A stretch of DNA of 64,000 bases from Alitta virens (Eukaryota > Annelida > Polychaeta > Phyllodocida > Nereididae): the NCBI GenBank assembly GCA_932294295.1, contig OW028580.1, forward strand, positions 27,536,896 to 27,600,895. The letters run 5' to 3'. A model generated the notes under the pieces. That model searched no databases, had not been told where the DNA came from, and saw only the letters and a list, made by a program, of their open reading frames with translations. The position numbers and the translations under genes are program-made. Positions 40,901-51,500 of the stretch are shown one piece after another (positions within the stretch are counted from its first letter, which is position 1; every line of letters begins with the position of its first letter).

Positions 40901-43900
40901 CATTGAGAGTTTTGCAGTACCCATTCAAGGATCAAATATAAATTAAAATTAATGTTGGGGATAGCTATGGAGTGGACACTTCTACTGGCCTGCTATTTAA
41001 GCCAGAAGCAGGGAGGGGGATATAATCAAACAGACCAATGTAACCAGGGTGAAAAGGGTGTCATTACGGACCATAGTCACCATGACTTGGGGGGGGGGGG
41101 CTGTTTTGGCTCGCTGCCCAGGTGCAGTGTGCCCCTCTTATCATTTGCCTCCAGAGACTTATCATTTGCCTCCCAAAGACTTATGCCATGCGCTGCCCAG
41201 CCCGTGCAACATGGCTGGCATGGGCTGGAGGGTGCATTGCATTCCTGAGTTGCTGCTGAGTGCTGCCTCCAATACTTGTTGAGGGACAGTTCAATTTCAA
41301 TTAGATTCGGAATCCTTGATAAATCCTTTCCCCAATTGAAAAGTGCCACAACCGCACAGGTAAATATATCAGCCAAGATATGCTAATGAGTGCCATACAG
41401 TTGAGTCAAAGGACCTGGGTGAAGTTCCAGCGTCATACTCCAGCTACCTCATTGATTGTGTCTATTGTGATGGCCATTTGTGTCCTGATGGGAGTGGCAT
41501 ACTGGGTCCTGACAAGGGCCTCATGGGCCAAACGGTTATGGGCCAAGGAGTGGTGCAAATCCAAGAAAGAGGGTTGCCGGAAGTATGGTGCAATACTCAG
41601 GGGCAGAGGACCTCACGTGCATCACGCTGCCTGTGGGGGCAAAGGCCCAGGATCCTGAGGAGCTCTGAGGCACATTGGGAGCGGCCAGGGAACCTCACAT
41701 GCCAGACTGACCTCTTAGTAACTGGACTTGTGATGAGTGTGTGAACGGTGGTGTCTGTGTGCCGTATAGAAGTCCAGGCCGGGGGAAGATCTATTATGTG
41801 CCCAGGCAGTAGCAGATAGAGGTTGCTCATGAATTGAGGGGTTTTGTAAGAAAGTTATTTATGCAAACTGGCACAATGAAATTGTGTTGTAAGATTGTAT
41901 GTGATGGAAAGGGTGTGATCCTGGTTGTGGTCCTTGGGACCGACATCCTGCTTCGACAGATCATGATGACTTAAGAAAATGCTTTATTCAGTGTTAAGTG
42001 ACTATGTGCAGTATGTGTTGTATAATATAAGAAAAGTGTCAAGTTGTATGGCGATTGCAATTATCATAATTTTCCCTGTACGTGAAATGTATTATAAAAT
42101 GATTAAGATGTGAGTAAAGTTAGATGTAGGTGTTTATGTGTGTCATTAATATGTAATACATCTCACTCAAAATGATGGTCAGTAGTGTAAAAGACACTGG
42201 CCTTTTGCTCTATAATTTCTGTGAAAATAATTATTAATGTGAACTAATGGGAAGAGGTCTTGGGAATAGTGTTCAGGGGGAGTTATGACAGTTCAGTCAT
42301 TAATGATATCTGCAGATGGTCAGCTCAGAATACAATGTCATTCGAACAATAGTGATAGGATTAATCTAGTATCTCAGGGGACAGTGGATCCATCACTGGC
42401 AGAAGTAGGATCAATGTATTAATTGAAAATTTATGATTTTGAACACCCCGGGGCACTCCAGCAAAGGCTCCAGTAAATAAGTCGAGATTGGGCTCCAAAC
42501 TAGCCAATCAGCAGAGACCCAAACATTATATTTAAATTAGTTGACCCCGCCATGACAAGCCCATCTAATTGTTTTTCTTAGTTTGACAGCTCTGACCACA
42601 TGAGCCACATGAATAAATTATGATAATACCTCAACTTTGCGAGATTTGCCTGGGATACATTTCCTGGGTGCCCAGGGGAGAATTAATGGAGAAATGGGGG
42701 TGCAGATCTGACTGTTGACCACCTGCGCTGAAAGGTAACAGGTGCAGGGAAGAAGATAATGATGCATGACTATAATTGTATTTTGTGTGTTTCTGAGCTG
42801 ATGAGCCAGAGTTGTAGATTAATGGGAAGTTGACTTGACTGCCTGAGATTAGTCAGCTGAGGGGGTAACTTCAAGGGTGTTTGACTGTGTGTAAATGGTG
42901 TTGGACATTGTGGCCCCTCAGAATGAGGAGAGGCTTGTGATGTTTGGATGTAAAAAAACTATAAATTTGGAGAAATTCTAGCATCTTTGGTATTGACCAG
43001 TTTGCAGAACAAACCAGCTTGACACTATTGCTTCAGTTATCTTTAATTAATTTAACTATCAAAGAATGGAAGGAGACTTAAGATGTCATAAATCAAACTG
43101 AATAGTTTACAACATTGTTTTCTCACTATTTCACCAAAACTAGGCACCTCAGAATAGACTAGCATCTGTGAGGCACTGCACCTCATAGGCAAACCCAATA
43201 ATATTCTACATGAGTTGTTGTATGCAACTCGTAACCTATGATACACATTCTGGGTATATCTAAACCACAGACTACAACAGTAAATGTTACTACAATAAGC
43301 TTTGAACAACGTACATTTAATATAGTCAGAGCATCTAGAGAACTTTCTCATTAGCATATTGCTTCTGCAGTATAAAGATCTTATTTGTTTAAGCATATCT
43401 TTATCATCTTTTAAATCTCTACTAATTATGTGACCAAGGTATTTAACATCTTCATCATTAGTTATCTTTATATTACCCAGATAAAGTTCAGGGTTTAGCA
43501 CCAAGTTTGTATTGACAGAGTTAACAGCCATGGCCACAGTCTTCTTACTATTAAACATGATGTTAACCTCATCAGCATAACTTTTACAAATGTTAATTAA
43601 CCTCTGTAGCCCATCTGCAGAAGGTGAAAACAACACAATATCATCAGCATACATTAAATGATTGACACGACCAGTGCCATAAGACAGACCAATTGTATTT
43701 TTCTCGAGCAACAAGCTTAAATCGTTCATGTAAACATTAAACAGTAGAGGCGAGAGTATTCCGCCCTGTCTGACACCATTAGAAACATATATGGGAGCTG
43801 ACAACTCATTGCCCCATTTAACCCTCAGTGTCTGTTCGGAATACCAAAGGGCTAGCAGCCTTACAATATAATCAGGAACTCCTCTATTTATAAGTTGAGT

Positions 43901-46900
43901 CATCAATTTAATATGATTGACTCGATCAAAAGCTTTCGAAGCATCTAAAAAAACAACAAAAAACAGTGCTTCCACATAAATTATATGAATAAACTAGCTC
44001 TTTTAACAAATATATACATTGGTCAGTACCAGATCCCTTCTTAAATCCAAACTGATTGTCACAAGTCCATAATAAATCTTCAATCCTGTTGACTATTACT
44101 CTTTCCAAAAATTTTGTAATTATATTTGACAGTGCTATAGGTCTGTAATTATCTTTACTGGTTAAGCTAGCACATTTGTTTTTGACAATCGGAACAAGCA
44201 GTGATTCAATTAGGGACGATGGCAAATGACCATGTACGAGCATTGATGTCAACAAAAGTGAAAGTAATACATTAACACGTTTAGAACAAAATTTTAAGTG
44301 TTCTACACAGAGATCATCTGGTCCAGCTGCTTTCTTGCCTGGCATCTCACTAATACACTTTTCAACTTCTTCAACATTTACAACCATTCCATTATCATAC
44401 ATACATATTCTACTTGATACAGGAGGTAGTCTTTGTTGCATGTTAAACAAGGAGTTGTACCAATCACGCCACATGTTTGTAATAGCTTTTGAGCCACAGA
44501 TACCATTAATACTGGCTGGAAGAGGTACCTTTGAATTGTTAATATTTCTTACATCTCTCCAAAAGTCTTTGTCCTTCTTATCCATGAGCTTCTTGGCTAG
44601 TGCATTGGCCCTATAAGTTGCTTCATTATTCTTACAGTGTCTCAGTGCATATTTAAAGCGTGTCCTACACTGTCTCATGGTGTTAAATACTGGTCCTTGT
44701 CGTGGTTTACCTGCACTCACCCACAGTAGAAAGCTCTCCCTAGAGGCTTCATATATATCTTTCACACAGTCATTCCATCCTGGAATAGGTCTGCCTCGTC
44801 TTTGACTTCGAGTCGGACAAGAATATTTCAAGGCATCTACAATGTCCATATAGAGATGATCAATCTGACCCTTGTGCATATCATTATTGCACATAGGATC
44901 ATAGCAAAAAACAGCGTCCTTGAGATTCACATTGGCAAGAGAAATGTCAGACCTTGCAAAATAATCTTCTTTGATTCCTGGAGTATCCCAGTTGATCGAT
45001 GTGTGAAAAACACTCTCCTGGGTGAAATCTGAACATTCTGGGGACAAAGTAAGATAGAGATTGGCAATAATTGGACGGTGGTCAGACCATGTGAGTCCGT
45101 AGTCAATAGTTAAATTATTCATAAGGCCATGAAAGTCACAGGAGCACAAAAAATCCATGAGGTAGTGTCCCAACAGTCACTGACAAAAGTGAATGCATCG
45201 TTGGGCAAGCATAGTTGATCCGATATTAATAATCCAGTATCAATACAGAAACTATTTAGAGTTTCAGCAAAAAAGTCATTCTGACGAGGGTCGCAGTTGA
45301 AATCTCCACAAATCATTATGTTAGTGGTGTTATTTATAAGCATGTGATGCCTGATGGACTAACTAAACACAATTGTGAATAAAAGAAACACTTCAGCGTA
45401 CAGAATCACAGGAAACGGCTTCACTTGTTAATTTCTATTGTAACCTATTGATCTATAATCACATAAACCGCACATGCTTCCCAATTGATATTAAATGAAT
45501 GCCATATTATGATTTTTGACATCAATTTTCTCTTTTGTTTTACAATGTCTTTAATGTATAAATATGCTTGCTAAATGATATTAAATGCATGCCACAATTT
45601 ATAATAATATAAGGACAAAATAAAAAAAATATATTATTATTTATTATATTATGATAAATAATAATATGCTTATATTATGATTAATAAATGATTTCTTCAT
45701 ATTACTATTCCTATGCACGAGTGCATTATTCATATTTAGATACTGATAATTACAATCTTGGTGCATATCAAATGATGCATAATATTTTCAAGTCGTACAG
45801 AACCACAAAGACTTGTTCTATACTTTTTCTTTCGCAGGATTTTCACGAATTTTATTTCATTATTGTTGTATAGTAACATATTACTTCTTGGTGCATATCA
45901 AATGATGCATAATATTTTCAATAAAGAAGATTTGTGAACACTGGGAAGCTTTTATTGGGGGACAATGTCATCCATGGAATTGGTTGGGAAAGTTGCCACA
46001 TTTAATGGACCTGTGGAAGAGTAATATTCTGTAATTTTTTTAATATAACTCACTACTCAGTGTAAATTGTAGCTAGTCATAGCTATCTATAAATGGCTGA
46101 TGAAATTGTGCATTTTAATTTTTATATTGTTAATAAAACTGTGATTGTTAATAAAATTGTCAGTTGTCTCCTTGTCGTCATGGTTAAATAAATACTCATG
46201 GCCAATAATCTCATTCCGAATCTGTTTAAATTTTGGATATATATGTTAACTTGAGGTGAAGTTAGAGAGTATTAAGCCTGTATGGCTTATTTGAGTTGGG
46301 CCGGGGCCCGGGGGGGGGGGGGCGTACGGGGGCGGCCATAGAAGGCTAGCCGGCGGGAAGACGGCCTGTGCCTGCATTTATAAAATATTTACAAAATATG
46401 GGTGACGAATCGACCAGTTTCGGGTGACGAACAGACTTTTTTCAAGTGACGAATGGACCAGTTTTCTCTAGGACTAATCGCGCAGTGACGAATCGACTAG
46501 AAGCCGAACCCGGGACCCAGTGATTGGAAGCCCAGCGTGCTATCACTGAGCTAGGCCCCCACCCCGAATGGGTTGAGCATGGCAATACTATGATCAAATA
46601 TTTGATAATTGCACATGAATTGTACAACATTTACGGCTGTCATTGCTAAGTATGGGATGCTAAGGAATATGAAGGAAGCAACACAATTTTTAGCATTTTT
46701 CCAGATTTTCCAATATTATGAAAAAAAAAAAAATGATGAAACAATTAAATGTCAAAAAGAAGCTTAAAAGTGAAAGTACTATAATCTAGATATATATAGA
46801 GTCTATCATTGGCAAAATGTTACTGATAGGATCATAGAGTCATTGATATGAGGGTTTGAAAGAGTAGGCCTACCTGTCCAAATTTTCATATTTTCCTTAT

Positions 46901-47930
46901 TAAATAAAAATTATCTGTCATAAATGGTCATGGAACTCCAAAAAGGTATCTCTACACTATTTAGACATATTCTTACTAAGTTTTGTACGCATGTATTATT
47001 GTAGGTGCAGTATATAGTGTGTGAGAGACTGAGTCCTGCTCTGGAAACAAATTTTTATTTTTTAAATATTGCATTACAATATAGAGTTAGAGTTCTGCTC
47101 CGGAAACAAATGTTACGCCCGTCCGCCCGTCGCACGGACATTGATGATAAAAAAAACCTTTCGAACTTCGTTCGCTGAGGGTTAAACAACGAAATGTTAA
47201 AAAGGACGTAGGACGGTGACTTAACCTTTCTAGTCAGTCACCGCCAATAAAAACGGGTGGTGAGCTGACTACGGCGGGCGTTGAGCTGACTACGGGCGGT
47301 GAGCGGTGAGTTGATATTGGTGGCCAGTTAACCTATGTGCACACCCTTTTTAATTTTAGTCAACAACAATATTGTCATTAATGAATAATACTCACCATTG
47401 CCGGGTATAATCAGATTCCGAAATCATGGCAAAGACATGATCCATTGTGAGATATTCTGCAAGTAGCAGGCTTTTAGGAGATTCAGACTTGGATGCAGAG
47501 AGAAAATAGTTTGGTTCAACAATGTATGGATAAACTTTAAAACTGCTGTATACACTTCTAGGAATTGTATTCCATGAAGAGACTACAATGCTCGATAACT
47601 GTGAGATTGTAGAAATACAACTTTGGCGTAATTTAAGTTCGGGTCTTTTCAATTTGATTTTAATGCAAGTTTCACAGCAACCATCGCCGTGACACTTCGT
47701 ACACTCTTTTGAATTGCCGCCATGGCATTCACAACTACTACTAGGTCTGCTGGTCTAAACTACTACTAGAACCACTGTCACTTTCATCTGTCAAGTGCTC
47801 CAAATTAGACCCATTGGGGTAACCAAATTTCAGCTCAAGATATTCTTCGGGAGTCAAGGTAACGTCATCCAGTTCATGGTGCAGAAATAGTGCAGGGCTG
47901 GTCGTCTGACTTAGGCGGTGAATCCATCAT
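28990..47930 (-). CDS. Unrecognised multi-exon gene, head to head with GLRX3
   Basis: Minus-strand exons with matching phases: 47396-about 47930, 32863-33016, 31112-31229, 30165 or 30177-30234, 29634-29756, and a tentative last exon 28990-29027 (stop 28990-28992). The joins are 2/1, 2/1, 0/0 and 1/2, all open. The N-terminal part is acidic and serine-rich, then has a Cys-rich patch (CECHGG, CTKCHGDGCCETC). The middle contains SEQYILCLMEFFQHLQTWSVRL and FPDIVMFYDSSYLLVGE; a basic stretch (KKKRRK) and an acidic tail follow. I do not recognise the family. The start exon seems to carry two frame breaks, one explained by a 25-bp tandem duplication near 47725-47775. Its first intron (14.4 kb) houses the LTR retrotransposon and the LINE. 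Confidence 0.6.
29213..29392. mobile_element. Near-perfect 180-bp palindromic element
   Basis: The arms start ATGGCGTTCTGTCCTGTCGA on both strands and match for about 50 bp, then continue imperfectly to the centre. TGACGTCA-type sites (CREB/ATF-like palindromes) occur near the centre on both arms. It lies in the last intron of the unknown minus-strand gene. No target duplication was recognised. Confidence 0.75.
30601..30905. repeat. Dispersed repeat, copy A
   Basis: This block is similar throughout to 51613-51965, with small indels. Shared anchors are AATAGTGGATTTTCAC, TTGACTGTGATTG, GCAAAATGAGTAA and GAGGAGA(G/A)GAAAGACTT. No coding capacity and no visible termini; a transposon of unknown class. 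Confidence 0.75.
33286..34079 (+). repeat. 5' LTR of a gypsy-type retrotransposon
   Basis: It begins TGTAAAAGG and aligns over its whole length with 42186-43111. Right after it, TGGTGACTCAACGAGATC (34081-34098) looks like a primer-binding site. The flanking ACAT (33282-33285) matches ACAT after the 3' LTR (43112-43115). The two LTRs differ by many substitutions and several indels, so the insertion is old. Confidence 0.85.
35400..36158 (+). CDS. Gag-like protein of the LTR element
   Basis: An intact frame of 252 residues, Lys/Arg/Glu-rich and mostly helical, with a capsid-like pattern (LKAHLTITF, AYGRRLREAADLGYP, GGYLRGLRDRKLVEMI). No CCHC zinc knuckle is visible before the stop; it may have been lost beyond the break. 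Assignment rests on position and general character. Confidence 0.6.
   Translation: MIETQTRQLKENAERNHAEAQTKRIAGCDGSSTRILAHWFRDVKLREAYTKRTIYVAAQTAEGALRAEIERFLSGKDYAKMTQCCAWLDLKAHLTITFLSKHEADSLRDEVDKMQQGAYETTAAYGRRLREAADLGYPKDHRNLDQQPAMLGGYLRGLRDRKLVEMIILEGRPKDYVDALGLVAQYERHKYRLYRVLNECAPEETTEEPMEVGAIGGRELAREVPEEKGELAKLSRKVNGLSKQFTKLIRSD
36458..36649 (+). pseudogene. Retroelement protease remnant
   Basis: A short frame with ILGRDVMRQDGATIEY, the C-terminal part of a gypsy aspartic protease. The catalytic D-S/T-G is not in this frame; the upstream part is broken. Confidence 0.5.
36781..37860 (+). pseudogene. Reverse transcriptase of the LTR element, interrupted
   Basis: The N-terminal fingers (SKSPWASPVVLVEKKD, FCIDFTRLN) are followed by a frame break near 37000. 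The palm with the YVDD catalytic box follows at 37634-37850. Between them a 387-bp DNA transposon splits the gene. Non-functional. Confidence 0.75.
37247..37633. mobile_element. CACTA-like MITE nested in the retrotransposon RT
   Basis: Inverted ends CCCTGTGTGTGGTCACC (left) and CACTGTGTGTCGTCACC (right read inward) are followed by a second shared block AGCGACCTAATTA. ATGA flanks both sides (37243-37246 and 37634-37637), consistent with a 3-4 bp duplication. Removing it joins the two RT halves just before the YVDD box. Confidence 0.75.
37870..38400 (+). pseudogene. RNase H-like region of the LTR element
   Basis: Broken frames carry a gypsy RNase H pattern: an acidic start (YTDTSD near 37866), REAYAL near 38000, and NGKLKVRADMLSRI near 38180, the usual end of the domain. 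Frame breaks separate the pieces. Confidence 0.6.
38594..39672 (+). pseudogene. Integrase of the LTR element, frameshifted
   Basis: The catalytic core is visible: SLDLVGPL (first Asp, about 38670), VLTDLSREF (second Asp, about 38850), then, in another frame, NGRIERDNRTLKEIV (Glu, about 38960). The C-terminal segment continues at 39148-39672 in a third frame (VRVGDAVVIKAEEH). At least two frame breaks. Confidence 0.7.
39673..41900 (+). pseudogene. Env-like third region of the LTR element (broken)
   Basis: Downstream of the integrase are decayed frames: 40459-40707 with a coiled-coil-like heptad segment, 40650-40946, and 41380-41658 with a hydrophobic stretch (about 20 residues around 41450-41510) followed by basic residues, as in a membrane anchor and cytoplasmic tail. 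This order fits an envelope-like gene of the errantivirus kind, but I recognise no specific env family. It also has poly-G runs at about 40177 and 41089. Confidence 0.4.
42186..43111 (+). repeat. 3' LTR of the gypsy-type retrotransposon
   Basis: Begins TGTAAAAGA and ends TTTACA, matching 33286-34079. It contains about 210 extra bases (42445-42660) absent from the 5' LTR, perhaps another small insertion, and lacks about 40 bases that the 5' copy has after the CACTGG segment. Confidence 0.8.
43112..45343 (-). pseudogene. LINE (non-LTR retrotransposon), 5'-truncated and frameshifted
   Basis: Minus strand. An endonuclease part (MICGDFNCD near 45310; SDHRPI near 45080) is followed by reverse transcriptase (KKAAGPDDLCVEHLKF, NYRPIALSN, QFGFKKGSG, FLDASKAFDRVNH, GVRQGGILSPLLFN, YADDIVLFSPS). 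Frame breaks lie near 45160 and 43950. The 3' side stops at the LTR boundary 43111/43112; the frame then runs by chance into LTR sequence. The endonuclease N-terminus is missing. Probably CR1/jockey-like, but the clade is unresolved. Confidence 0.85.
45344..47391. other. Repeat-rich intronic region of the unknown gene
   Basis: AT-rich sequence without supported exons. TTGGTGCATATCAAATGATG occurs twice (about 45760 and 45887), a local duplication. A poly-G run lies at 46309-46321. The SINE at 46386-46565 is listed separately. Confidence 0.4.
46386..46565 (-). mobile_element. tRNA-Gly-like SINE with iterated GTGACGAATCGACC motif
   Basis: Read on the minus strand from about 46563: an A-box-like TAGCTCAGTGATAGCACG, an anticodon-loop-like CTTCCAA (Gly TCC) and a B-box-like GGGTTCGGCTTC. 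The acceptor and T stems do not pair, so it is not a tRNA gene. The body (46386-46500) repeats GTGACGAATCGACCAG-like units four times. Confidence 0.6.
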
Positions 47931-47943
47931 GTTTAGACTACTA

Positions 47944-48477
47944 GATTCCTGGTGAATTCGGTCCAGTGCGAATTCGCCGCCGCTGAATTCCTTTATTTTG
48001 ACTGGTCAAAAACAGTCAATTCGACGCAAATATAAATAAGTGGATTTGGCGCCATTGCATTGGATAAAAAATAAATTATATATGATTGGATAATATATTA
48101 GAAAATTAATTAATATGAAAATGTATAGATAGTAAATGTAAAAACACAATTAAATGTAGACCTATACAAGTAAGACCAGAGAAATATGTATAAAATAAAA
48201 CTTGGAAATTATTGATAATTTAAAATGAAGACACCAAGGTACGTATACACGTTTTTTGTATTTGTCAAAATAAAGGCAGGATAGCACAATAAAGTAACAA
48301 ACGTTTCCATGTGGTACATTAAACATAGAGCTTGCAATGACGAACAAAACGATGTATAAAACGTCCAACTATAAACTGTACTTGCAAAACTCAATATTTG
48401 CGCCCAATTACGAGCCGCGCCGAATTCACCATCTTCTCCGGCGCCGAATTCGCACTGCGCCGAATTTACCAGTCATC
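47944..48477. mobile_element. TIR MITE between the unknown gene and GLRX3
   Basis: The left end GATTCCTGGTGAATTCGG and right end read inward GATGACTGGTAAATTCGG continue into CAGTGCGAATTCG and (C/G)CGCCG on both sides, about 39 bp in all. Flanks are GACTACTA (47936-47943) and GACTACTG (48478-48485). The 8-bp duplication and G-starting ends suggest a Mutator-like or related superfamily. GAATTCGG-type motifs are iterated in both arms. It occupies most of the 616 bp between the two start codons. Confidence 0.75.
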
Positions 48478-48545
48478 GACTACTGCGCCCCCTAGTGTTT
48501 TATGAACATGAACTGGCACGCCATCTTGAGAATATAGCTAAAACC

Positions 48546-51500
48546 ATGGCGAAACCCCAAGAGGCCAAGTCAACAGCTGACTTTGACAAAATTTTAGAAG
48601 AATCAAGAGGGTATGTTTCATATAAGTTAAAATCAAGTCAGTTATTCCCGTAACATCTTTCCTTTTCGCTGTTAATGTTGATTTCGTGGTGATCATGTGA
48701 TTTATGTCGATAATTCTAGAAGCCTGAGCGATATTGAGAGTTTTGGAATCCTAATGTCATATAATGGATCAATGGCCCATCAATCTGTTAAACCTAGGTC
48801 TTGGTCCACTATATATCATCAAGTAGCTTTTTTGTAATAAATCAATTAGCTATTTTCTAATATGTAGCTGTCAATGCCAGGAGTGAGCGAAGCTATATAT
48901 GTATGACAACTTAAAAGTTACTGTGTCTCCAGATTTAGCACATTCAAGTAATTATATACCAATGCACATGCCCACTTTTGCACAACAATTTAGTCTTAAT
49001 TTACAATAAATAATTTAAATATTAGTTTTTCATGCCATCAAAACTCAGTATGTAAACATACCCAGTGTGTTTCCAATTTTAGTCTGGATTTTCTCTCAAT
49101 GTTTTATTTATTTTTAGTAATTAAATATATCTGATAAAATCATTAGTTAACACACAAATTTGGTATGCCCTGAATAATAAAGGTTTATTTTCAACTATTT
49201 GATTAGTCTTAGCAAATTGCATTTTGACAGACTATGCAGCTTTACATGTTTCAATCTTATTTAGACTCCATTTAGGTTTTTAAAATTTCAAAATCGGACG
49301 ATAACAATTTAAGAGGCAAAAGAAGTCAGAGAATTGTAATGCGTACCTTCAGCCGCCAGGGGCGCTGCGATTGCTTACACTTGCCCCTGGTGTGAAAAAA
49401 CGTCATCGCCAAACAATGGTGTGGCTAGCGCAAACATCATCGATTCCAGGTTATTCGCAAATATTCTGGGCTCCCCATTAACAAAGATATCCTTTCTATG
49501 TACCGTTAGAATTGTTACAGTCAGGTAAACAAGTTTTTTTCTAAATTTGAAGCTGGATGTGTACTCGTTACGAAATTATATGACAACTTTTGAACCGACG
49601 ACGTTGTTTTAACGTGATGACGTAGTCTCGTTCTGGCCCATTGGTCAAAGAGCGATATTAAGTTGATCTTCCATAGGATTACATGTATTTTTTAAAACAG
49701 TGATAATAGGTGAAATCAATTTTTATCCAGTTCCGGTTGGCTTGTCCACTGTGTAGCCACTCGTCTACGGGAAGTGAGCTTTGCTCACGGCCTATGGCCG
49801 TGACGAGCTTCGCTCATATTATACTGCAGAAGTTCGAACTGCATTAGTGTCCGTCAACAACAACTAATCAAAATTAATTGGGAAAGAAAGAAAGAAAAAA
49901 AAACACGGCAAATATATAATATGCGTTGAACTTGATCCAGGTACCAATAGTTAAACACAGAACACCAAGTAAGGGCGGGGGTTTAGCTGTCTTCATTAAA
50001 AATGGTCTAAAGTATTAAATCAGAAATGATCTCAATATACCATCACACTTATGTAATCTATTTGACATGATATTCATTGAAATTATAATTGACTCTGTGG
50101 CCTTCATTGTAGTGGTTGTATACAGATCTCCAAGTCATAATTCAATACAACAAATGCAAGAATTTATGGGACAGTTTGTGTCTAAAATTAACCGAGAAAA
50201 GAAACAATGGTAAATATACTAGGTGATCTTACCATCAATTTATTGAACTATAACAAATACAGAGAAACCACACAATACTTAGATAGTATGATCTCTTCAA
50301 ACCTTATTCCAAAGATAACCCTGCCAACCCTCACTTCTGCTACCGTTATTGATCATGTGTATTCTAATATGAATGATCTCGGCCATACTGACTACGACAT
50401 CACAGATCACTACTCAGATATCCTAGTTATAAACACAAACCAAATTAGAAAAACCAAACATCCAAAATTCATATCTTACCGCCCAATAAATGATAATACT
50501 TTGAAAGCCTTTAATGATACACTCTCTAATACTAATTGGTCTGAAGTGTATCTCTGCAATAATCCAGACAATAGACCTATACAAGTATGATTGTTCATTC
50601 TATGTACTATGTGCTAGACATTTTATCTTAAGTTACCTATTATATGGAAACTACGTCAATGCGGACATTTATCATTCGGTGCTAACCAATGTGATTTGAT
50701 AAACTGACATTTTGAAATCTTGGACAATGAGGCCTATTTAACCCTCATGTAATTTAGCAAAATGTTAAAAATTTTGGATGGTGCAGTAAACCTGGTGCTA
50801 GGCAATATATAACGGCTACTATGAGATTGTGATTTATTTCATATATTATTATTTAATTGCAATTTTTCAGTATTATGATATTCAGTATTATGAGATGTGT
50901 TCACTGTGATGCTATAGTATAGAAAATGAGATATGTAATATTTGGATCAGTAGTTCTTGAAGTAGTATTTAGTTAGTATATTCAATATATGTAATTTTTA
51001 TGTCTGTGTTAACAATGTATTGTGCATTCTATGTACCTTGTTTATGACGAATGGGTCAAAACTGACTCCGTATGGTCAAATAAAATTTATCTAACTATAA
51101 AAGACATATTCAAAATTCAAGTGGAAAAATCCTTGTCAATAGAATTCAGAGCAAGTTACCTCATTACTTTACAAATCTGTTGCAATTTTGTAAAAATATC
51201 CAGGGATCTCTCCCAACTTTGAAAATGATTAGCCACAGTTGGATAGATTGTACAGTAAATGGTCATCTGAAAATTAGCCACAAATGATAAAGTACAAAAT
51301 TAGATTAGCCACATGGCTATTGGATTAGCATAATGTTATGTGGCTAATGCTAGAGAGAAACCTGAATATCCACTCCTATAACATGAGAAATAACCATACA
51401 ATCAGGATTCTTCAGATAAATTCCTCTTAAAAGAAACAGCACCTCAGTTGACCATAGCCCACAAATTAAAAATGTATAATACATAAGTATATATAATTGT

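Larger units (their letters stand above)
33286..43111 (+). mobile_element. Degenerate Ty3/gypsy LTR retrotransposon
   Basis: Order: LTR, gag-like frame, protease, reverse transcriptase, RNase H, integrase, env-like region, LTR. The coding part is broken by frame breaks, stops and a nested DNA transposon in the reverse transcriptase, so it cannot be active. The 4-bp duplication ACAT and TG...CA LTR ends define the limits. The leader 34081-35399 has no supported gene but contains a 29-bp perfect inverted repeat (34359-34387 and 35241-35269). The element sits in the first intron of the unknown minus-strand gene, opposite to that gene's transcription. I saw no clean polypurine tract before 42186. 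Confidence 0.85.

Noticed and set aside
46501..46563. Functional tRNA-Gly(TCC) gene
   Set aside because: A- and B-box-like sequences and a CTTCCAA loop are present, but acceptor and T stems do not pair; it is a SINE head.
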